DNA from: Ctenosaura bakeri
Lineage: Eukaryota; Chordata; Lepidosauria; Squamata; Iguanidae
Assembly: GCA_948474755.1 (NCBI GenBank)
Contig: CAOLHI010004220.1
Location: forward strand, 1 to 64,000
Length of the DNA: 64,000 nucleotides
Reading direction: 5' to 3'
Shown here: positions 57,534 through 64,000 of the stretch, piece by piece
How positions within the stretch are numbered: position 1 is the first letter of the stretch
Layout of the letters: each line of letters starts with the position of its first letter
Made by a program: the position numbers and the translations under genes
The notes under the pieces: generated by a model
Seen by the model: the letters and a program-made list of their open reading frames with translations, nothing else
What the model was told of the DNA's origin: nothing
Database searches by the model: none

Positions 57534-59698
57534 CTGGGGAAAATAAGCAGCCTCTGTGCAGAACCCAGGAAGATTGTCTGTTTGCAAGGAAGACATCCAT
57601 TCCAAATTACTGTTACTTCTTCATCCTAAATTAAAATTGTAATTCCTCAGCCCTAAGAGACTAAGCAAAAGGGAAAAGTAGTTTAACAAAAATTTGAGAG
57701 AGAACCAGGCTTTTAGTAAAAAATCGGCTGGGAAATGTAAAAGTTGATGTCTGTTTAGTACTCTCTTGGCTGGCATCCTGTTGATCATAAGCTGAACAAT
57801 TGAACATGACCCCCTCCCCCCAAAAAACAACCTTTGCAGCCTTGCAGCACCCTGACTGAAGCATTCTCGAGGAGCTGCAGATTTTGGGGTGCTGGGGAAT
57901 GATGTCTGGAGTGCTTTAATGATCATGGCATGCATTGAGACAAGCAACTGTGACAGTGCCTCAAGGGGTCTCTCCAGCTGCCTGTTCTTATTGCACCTTG
58001 TGGTGAGGCAAACACTGAACATATCATTCTCCAGTGCCAATTTGCAGGGTCTTGGAAACACTTAAGTCAGGGTGCTGCCAGGCTGTGAACATAGCTTCCA
58101 GTGGGGTGGTATCATCAGACATAACTATGATGATGTGTACCATCATTTTGCTTACATTGGTGATGCAGCATTTCAGCTGTAATTAATAACTTAATTCTGG
58201 AATAATGCTAATGCCTGAGCTCCAATCTAAATCAATTACTCTAGGTTTAAAAAGTAATTCAATTTGCCTCTTTTTGTTTGAGAAATATTACCTTAATTGA
58301 CTTTAACTACTTAGTTCCAATTACTAACTACTGACTGTGATCAGCACTATCACCAAGTTTCTGAAACAGGTGGTGTCAACAAGAGAAATAAGCTGATGCC
58401 ACCTAATCATTTCCTAGTGGAAAAATGTTCTCCCATTTTTTTTTTTGAATGGCATGCTCTGGGCAACTATGGTTGATGTTTAATAAATCAAGCTTAATAA
58501 TATCATCAGGGGTCATCTCTACATCTTAACTTTGGATATGAAATGCCAGGTCCTGGAATGCCCTGACAACTCTATCTTTTATCTGACAACAATGACAATC
58601 ACTTTCTACTTTGAAAACATGTTTTGTACTGGGATAAGCAACATGGACCCTCCAGAGGTTTAGGGTTAGAACTCCCACTAGTTCCAACTGTTAAAACCAA
58701 CAGTCAAGGATTATGGATTGAAACCCAAAATACCTGGATGGTATATCTGTGCAGACACAGGAGAAGGAAATTCAGGATCTTAAATCACCCATCTACCTGT
58801 CAGTTTTATGATAATGCATGCATGGAATTATAGAAATAAAGCTAAAGTCCTATTAGTGTCTTGCACAAAAGGTAGCTCCCCTACAGAGGTTGGACATTTT
58901 CATCTGATGTGCAAAATCAACATTCAGTTCAAGCTCAGGAAAGAAGATTTGTGTATGTGGTGCTATGAAGATGTTATATCTCACTTTATTCATTTCCCTC
59001 TTACCCATCATTTGCAATTGTTGCCTTTTGATTTTGTATCTATTCACACAGTTGGTTTTGCATCAATTTCTGCATTCAGTTGCACTATGTTGATATTTAG
59101 CACAAGGGTTACATAACACAATCAGCTTGTAACCCACATGTAGAGATTTATCCTACACAATCTCGGTGTAACAATTTTCAAAAGGGAACTGTGTTGGTCC
59201 TTGAAATAAAGACCACAAAACGCCATGGCATCACAACACTTTTTATTATAATGAGTTATTGTGGACTTTTTATCAGATTTTCAAGTATATTTTGTCTGGT
59301 TTGAATTGAAGTCAGATGGAAATTAAATGCAGGGAATGCAGACAGCGATAATTACATTATTAACATTGGATATTCACAAATTGTTGCTGGTAACACAAAA
59401 ATCACAGCACTGAATAATCCAGTTAACATATATAGGCCAAGATCCTATATCATGTTTTTGTAGCATAAATCTACACTCACCTAGTAAGTGGCAGTTATAC
59501 TACACTACTCTTCTGCCAAATACCAGCATTGTGCAACCATTTCTACAACTACAATTTTGCCTGCTGTTTCTACAGTTGCAGCTAATCAAGTGATGTGTTG
59601 AAAGCACTGATGAATAGTTATGCGCTCTCTCAGAATGTGCCTCTTCATCTGCCACAGTGTCATTTGTGGAACTTCACTTACACAAATTGAATTGGCTA
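57534..59698. other. No gene or clear repeat recognised
   Basis: Frames at 57621-58061 (antisense) and 58808-59116 have no motif I recognise. Confidence 0.45.
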
Positions 59699-59890
59699 TT
59701 GTTGTTGGGTGTCTTCAAGTCATTTCTGACTTGTGGCGGCCCTAAGCAAAACCTATCATGGGATTTTCTGGGGACTGAGAGTGTATGACATACCCAAGGT
59801 CACGCAGTGGGTTTCCATGGCTGAGTGGGGAATCAAAAACCCTGGCCTCCAGGGTTGTAGTCCAGCTCTCAAACCACCACACCACGCTAG
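59699..59890 (-). mobile_element. tRNA-derived SINE with BovB-like tail
   Basis: Antisense tail tgttgttgggtgtcttcaag, then acccaaggtcacgcagtggg, and head aaaccaccacaccacgctag. The box B-like element in antisense is degraded (gggaatcaaaaaccc). Confidence 0.75.
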
Positions 59891-62754
59891 TAAGACATTC
59901 TACTTAATAAGTGAATAAATAAATAAGTGAATAAATATGTAAAAGAATGTATGTGAAACACCAACAAGATGCCAGCCATAGTATGATATGAAACTATTAT
60001 TGCAGTGCAATAAGCTTCTGGTGAAAGACGAAGACTCCTAATAAACTGTAAAGTAGCAATATCTCCCACATACCGTACATTCCTAGCCCCACTGTGAACG
60101 TATGGAGGGAGGACTCAAAGATTTATCTGACTGCATGGCAATGTAATACAGCTGTAACTGTACCCTTCTGATTAAAATACCTTTGCCAAAATCCTCTTGC
60201 ATCAAACAGCTCATGCAATGGATTGCAGCATGACTGGTTTGACATTTTCTCTAAAGACATATAGAAGTATCCAGGATCCTAGCTGTGCAAGCAGGAGTCA
60301 CATCATCTTAGTGGTGATCACTGCATACAAAAGAGCAAGCACTGACAATTCTTCGTTATTATGCCAGTGGGACTTTCCACTCTGTTGGCATTCAGTAGAA
60401 GCCCATCTCCTGATTTGCTGCTTCCACAATACACATGTGAATTAATGACCAGGAGAAAAAGGGAGAAAAGTTATTTCTCCTTTACCTTTACAAGTAGGCA
60501 TAACTGTAAAATACTTGCTCTTGTATTCAGCTACTGCATACTTTCTGATTTTAATTAAATCACTTTCAAAAGTTCCAGAGCAGAAGCAAAAGGAGCTGAC
60601 TTGGATATCGGGTTAGGTTAGATCCACTGTGATGAACAATTTGTGCATGCAGTTGAAAATGCCTTATCTAATCCTACAGGATAAAAAGCATTAACTGCAA
60701 GCACATCATTCCCGGGACACAATCACTCTGTTTGAATACAAAAGTTTATAAAATCTCCCCATTTGTTATATCCAGAGCAATTTTTTCTGCTCTCTTCAAA
60801 CATTAATTATTCTATCTTTTCAGAAATACCTTTACACGAGCAGAGTATAGAAAATGCTGTCAAGAAAGACTAATTTTACTTCTGCTATTGGTGAATAAAA
60901 TCTTTTACAAATCCACAACTTGGGTCAGGTCTATTTTTGTTATGAGCACAGAAACCTAGATATAAATTATGTCTACTGAGAAAAAAGTCCAATTGGCTTC
61001 CATGAAACATTTCCATGGGTATTGGTTTGCTGCCTTTCTCTTTTTGATATGCTGAAAGATTTTTCTTTCACACTTTATTATGGTCTTTTCATCAGGTCCC
61101 ATCAGACAATTTCTCAACATCTCCCTAGTTGTTGTTCATGACTCATCCACACTTGCTTCCTGTTTTCTCTGGAGATACCAATGTGAGTGTGTGCACAGGA
61201 CACCCTCAGTGGTGTAAGGGAAGCTGAAAGGTCCCAAGCTTTGTCCTAACTGTTCTTCCACAGCTACCCTGACTAAAGGTTACGGGGATGATGCAACACT
61301 GTTTGGGAGGATGCCTCCCTAGACCCTGGGGCAGCAGCAACTTTCTGGAGACAAATGAACCTTGGCTACTGTTGGCAGAACTAGAGCACTTGCAACTTAA
61401 TGCTCTGAGAGAAGCCTGTACCAGTTCCAGCTGCAGTATCTCACAGCCCTTGGTTTTCATCATTCTTAACAGGAACACATTCTGGCAATATATAGATGGA
61501 ACTGATTGTTAATTATTTTGAATGACACAATCTTGTATAATTCACAATCCAACTAATTAATATATAATAGTGATCTCTCAGTTCTCCAAGTACTTAGGAT
61601 GCTAAAACAAACAATCCACAGAGATGGAGGCATGAACAGGCTTGAATTAACAGAAATCTTTATTTTTTAAAAAAAACAAAAAACAAAACTACCAGGTGAG
61701 TAGCCACATGAACAACGAGCAGCCCTAGTGGCCATCCCATGTTGACTGATTGCCTCAAGAAAGGGGAAAAAATATAAGAGAGATGTGGAATAGAGTACTC
61801 CTGAAGAAGGCAAAAGCCAGGATGGATGAATCTGTTCAGCCAAGATCCTGCACTGGGAAATATAGTGTAAACTTCTACCCAGGTGGTACAATGCCAAGTC
61901 CCCTCTTCATTCCTGCAGGACTCAGATTCCTCCTAGGTAGGAGCCCAGATGTTTAGTGGCTAGTGCAGAGAGGATGGAATTGGAGGAGTTCCTACTTATC
62001 TTCTAGAGCATCCTGGGGAATGTCTTCATCCTTCTGTGTTTGGCTACCTAGGTGCTTCTTTTATGTTCCCTGTTTTCTACAGGACACTTTAGACTTGGAA
62101 AGGGGACCCCCCCAGAATGAAGGTGAATCTTGAGAGGGACTGGGGTCATTGCACAAGGGATGTAGTGAATTCTTCCTTTGTAAGGATAAGTTCTTATTTA
62201 AAAGAGCCCATTTTAAAAACTGAACTATTTTTGACCTATCTGCAAGGTGAAATTCTGTAGCTACACTATTCCTAGTATGTGAGAAGATCAAATTGTGCCA
62301 ACTGCTAACTGATGTAGCTGAGGAGACTGTAAGGAAAATTTTTTTGAAATCAGTCCTAATTCAGCTTCACAAAGATGGTTTACTGCACATGAATTTAAGT
62401 ACAGAATATAGTAGTTATAGTCCAAATATTTCCTTCTCCCCTCCTCCTCCTCCTCCTCGTACCAAAACCTTTTAGTCTAAATGAATATATCTATGAGTTT
62501 TGCTCTCTCTGACATTCAATTTATTTCTAATTTCATTTTTCCAAATCCTTACCACTGTACTGTTTTTACCCAGTTCTAGTCATAACTGGTTGACTGGCTA
62601 GAACCAAAAACAGGAACACTCCATACTGAAATATTTTGTTGTGGGCCCAGTTCACTTTTTATATGATATGACTGTTCAATTCTCAATAAACTTAAATTGT
62701 ACTCCCATGTGTGCATGATGCCATGTTCTCCTGGAGTTGTCATGAAGGAAAAAT
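59891..62754. other. No gene or clear repeat recognised
   Basis: AT-rich with short frames only. Confidence 0.45.
62432..62458 (+). repeat. (CCT)n pyrimidine repeat
   Basis: About six CCT units within a C/T-rich stretch. Confidence 0.85.
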
Positions 62755-63235
62755 GGGAGATATCTAAAGAATCTGAGATGGATGCCTAAAGAACTTTCAA
62801 TAGAACCAAGATTTGAAAGAGATATGTACAAGAAAGGGAAAATGAGAGAAATCACCAAAGTAGAATTCAGACTAATAGCCATCAAGTATAGGGAGAAGAT
62901 CAGAAAAACTAAAGTACAGAATGATCTCAGGCTTCCTGGAGAGGTCAGGAACAATAAAAAGGGCTTCTTTTTTATGTTTGGAGCAAAGGGAAGAACAAGG
63001 AAATGGTAGGGCCATTGTGTGAAGAAGACGGTGAAATGCTAACAAGATTAAAAGGGAGGCCTATTCAACATTTTCTTTGTTTCAGTCTTCTCCCAAAAGG
63101 AAGACACTGCTTGACTTGGGGAAAATGGAGCAGATGGTACAGTAGGGAAAATGTGACACAGTATAGGTAAACAAGTAGTACAGGAATACCAGACTAGTCT
63201 AAATAAATTCAAATTTTCAGGGTCTGTATATCCTT
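62755..63235 (+). mobile_element. CR1-type LINE internal coding fragment
   Basis: Reads YKKGKMREITKVEFRLIAIK, YREKIRKTKVQNDLRL, EVRNNKKGFFFMFGAKGRTR, then a broken continuation with FFVSVFSQKED. This matches the known segment between the endonuclease and RT domains of CR1 (...NKKGF...K.K...FF.SVF). Stops at 63006 and after. Confidence 0.75.
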
Positions 63236-63274
63236 GCAGCACATTCAGCTACACAAAAATAGTTGGATGCATAT

Positions 63275-63946
63275 TGTCAACGCCAAGGCGTGGCAGGCAG
63301 CCAAGAGCCAGCTAATAGGTCTTTTCCCAGATAAGGCAGACAGGCAATAGATCAAAGGGCTTTACTTCAGCAGTGGGTAGATAAGGCAGCAGTAAACTAA
63401 AGAGACTTTTGCAGCAAAGATATTCCCTGGCTGTTACATCACTGCCAGGCAAAACAGCAAACAGAGTCCACGTATCACAGAGTTTGTTCCTCAGCCAGTC
63501 GGGCAGCATTTCAGGAAGCAAGGCAAGGGTCCCCAATAGCCCAGCAGGCACACCCAAAATGGACGATTGTGAGTCAACAAAGACCCAAGGCTGAGTGAGT
63601 GCTTTTATTAAGCAGGTCCTCACCCAGGTGCTACCTCAGCTGGAGCTTGATTGCTTGATGTTTCCTATTTAAACGCTCTGACCTTCTGAGAGCACTCTTT
63701 TGCTCCCAATGCTGCTGGTAAGTAGGCACCTGCTCTTGAATCTCTGGGTCTAAGGCAGCCCCTGGCTCCATTGCTGGGGCTACTGGGGCCAAGGGCTCTG
63801 TATCCAGGGCGGCCTCTGAGGTGGGCTGTGCAGCAGGCTCCATGGCAGCCTCTGGGGTGGGGTCTGCTGGTGCAGCAGGCTCCATGGCTTTGAAGTCCTC
63901 TGGTTCAGACTCCGAGCTTGAGTCCTGGAGTGCCAGGGTCCTGACA
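63275..63946 (-). mobile_element. Solo LTR, antisense (CATAT duplication)
   Basis: Plus-strand left end TGTCAACGCC and right end GGTCCTGACA, with CATAT at 63270-63274 and 63947-63951. On the minus strand it starts TGTCAGGACC, has a TATA-like tttaaatagg at about 63664-63674, and a poly(A) signal at 63604-63609. The U3 holds a Pro/Ala/Glu-rich open frame (63631-63885) made of short MEPAA-like repeats. It is a different family from the other LTRs here (TGTCA ends, 5-bp duplication). Confidence 0.75.
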
Positions 63947-64000
63947 CATATCCTGTGACGACTCCAATCGCCAACAAAATGGGAAAGGCCATGTTGGGAG

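Noticed and set aside
2705..59890. tRNA genes suggested by box A/B-like motifs
   Set aside because: These motifs sit at the heads of dispersed SINEs with long tails and lack a complete cloverleaf.

Overview
This looks like a vertebrate nuclear window, most likely from a squamate reptile. The evidence is CR1 LINEs ending in the (TCTATGAT)n-type tail, RTE/BovB-type LINE sequence, tRNA-derived SINEs with a BovB-like or reptile-type tail, L1 fragments, LTRs, and many palindromic DNA transposons in an AT-rich background. There is no operon-like coding, and nearly all the longer open frames lie inside repeats.

Host genes: I find no complete gene. One candidate + strand gene can be pieced together from small exons with compatible splice phases: 19661-19721, 24056-24227, 26900-27039, 40205-40253 and a possible last exon 40956-41047, with weaker upstream candidates near 12.7 and 14.1 kb. 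The two central exons are the best supported. I cannot name the product; it reads as mostly helical. Everything else would be intron or intergenic DNA.

Mobile DNA by region. 2.7-7.2 kb: a SINE broken by a palindromic MITE, then an antisense CR1 with two insertions and two more MITEs. 8.3-11.7 kb: a hAT-like palindrome, CR1/L2 pieces, the first GC-rich MITE and a solo LTR with an ACTG duplication. 14.9-16.5 kb: a CR1 split by a GC-rich MITE. 21.7-26.1 kb: MITEs, microsatellites, a tRNA SINE and a CR1 3' end. 28.1-30.3 kb: an antisense L1 tail, an LTR and a GC-rich MITE. 33.6-48.4 kb: MITEs, SINEs, an antisense L1 and two more GC-rich MITEs. 48.6-53.6 kb: a BovB-type LINE split by a MITE, then two oppositely oriented LTRs of one family; the second LTR sits in an L2-like LINE and itself contains a hAT element. 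53.8-57.5 kb: two 5'-truncated L1 copies. 62.7-63.9 kb: CR1 internal sequence and an antisense solo LTR with a CATAT duplication.

The most notable pattern is two MITE families, one AT-rich and palindromic (12 copies or pieces) and one CpG-rich (5 copies). They share a terminal core, GGCCnTTTyyGCAC, and both make 3-bp target duplications that begin with T. I see no transposase, CRISPR array, rRNA or functional tRNA gene, and no previously undescribed multi-gene system.
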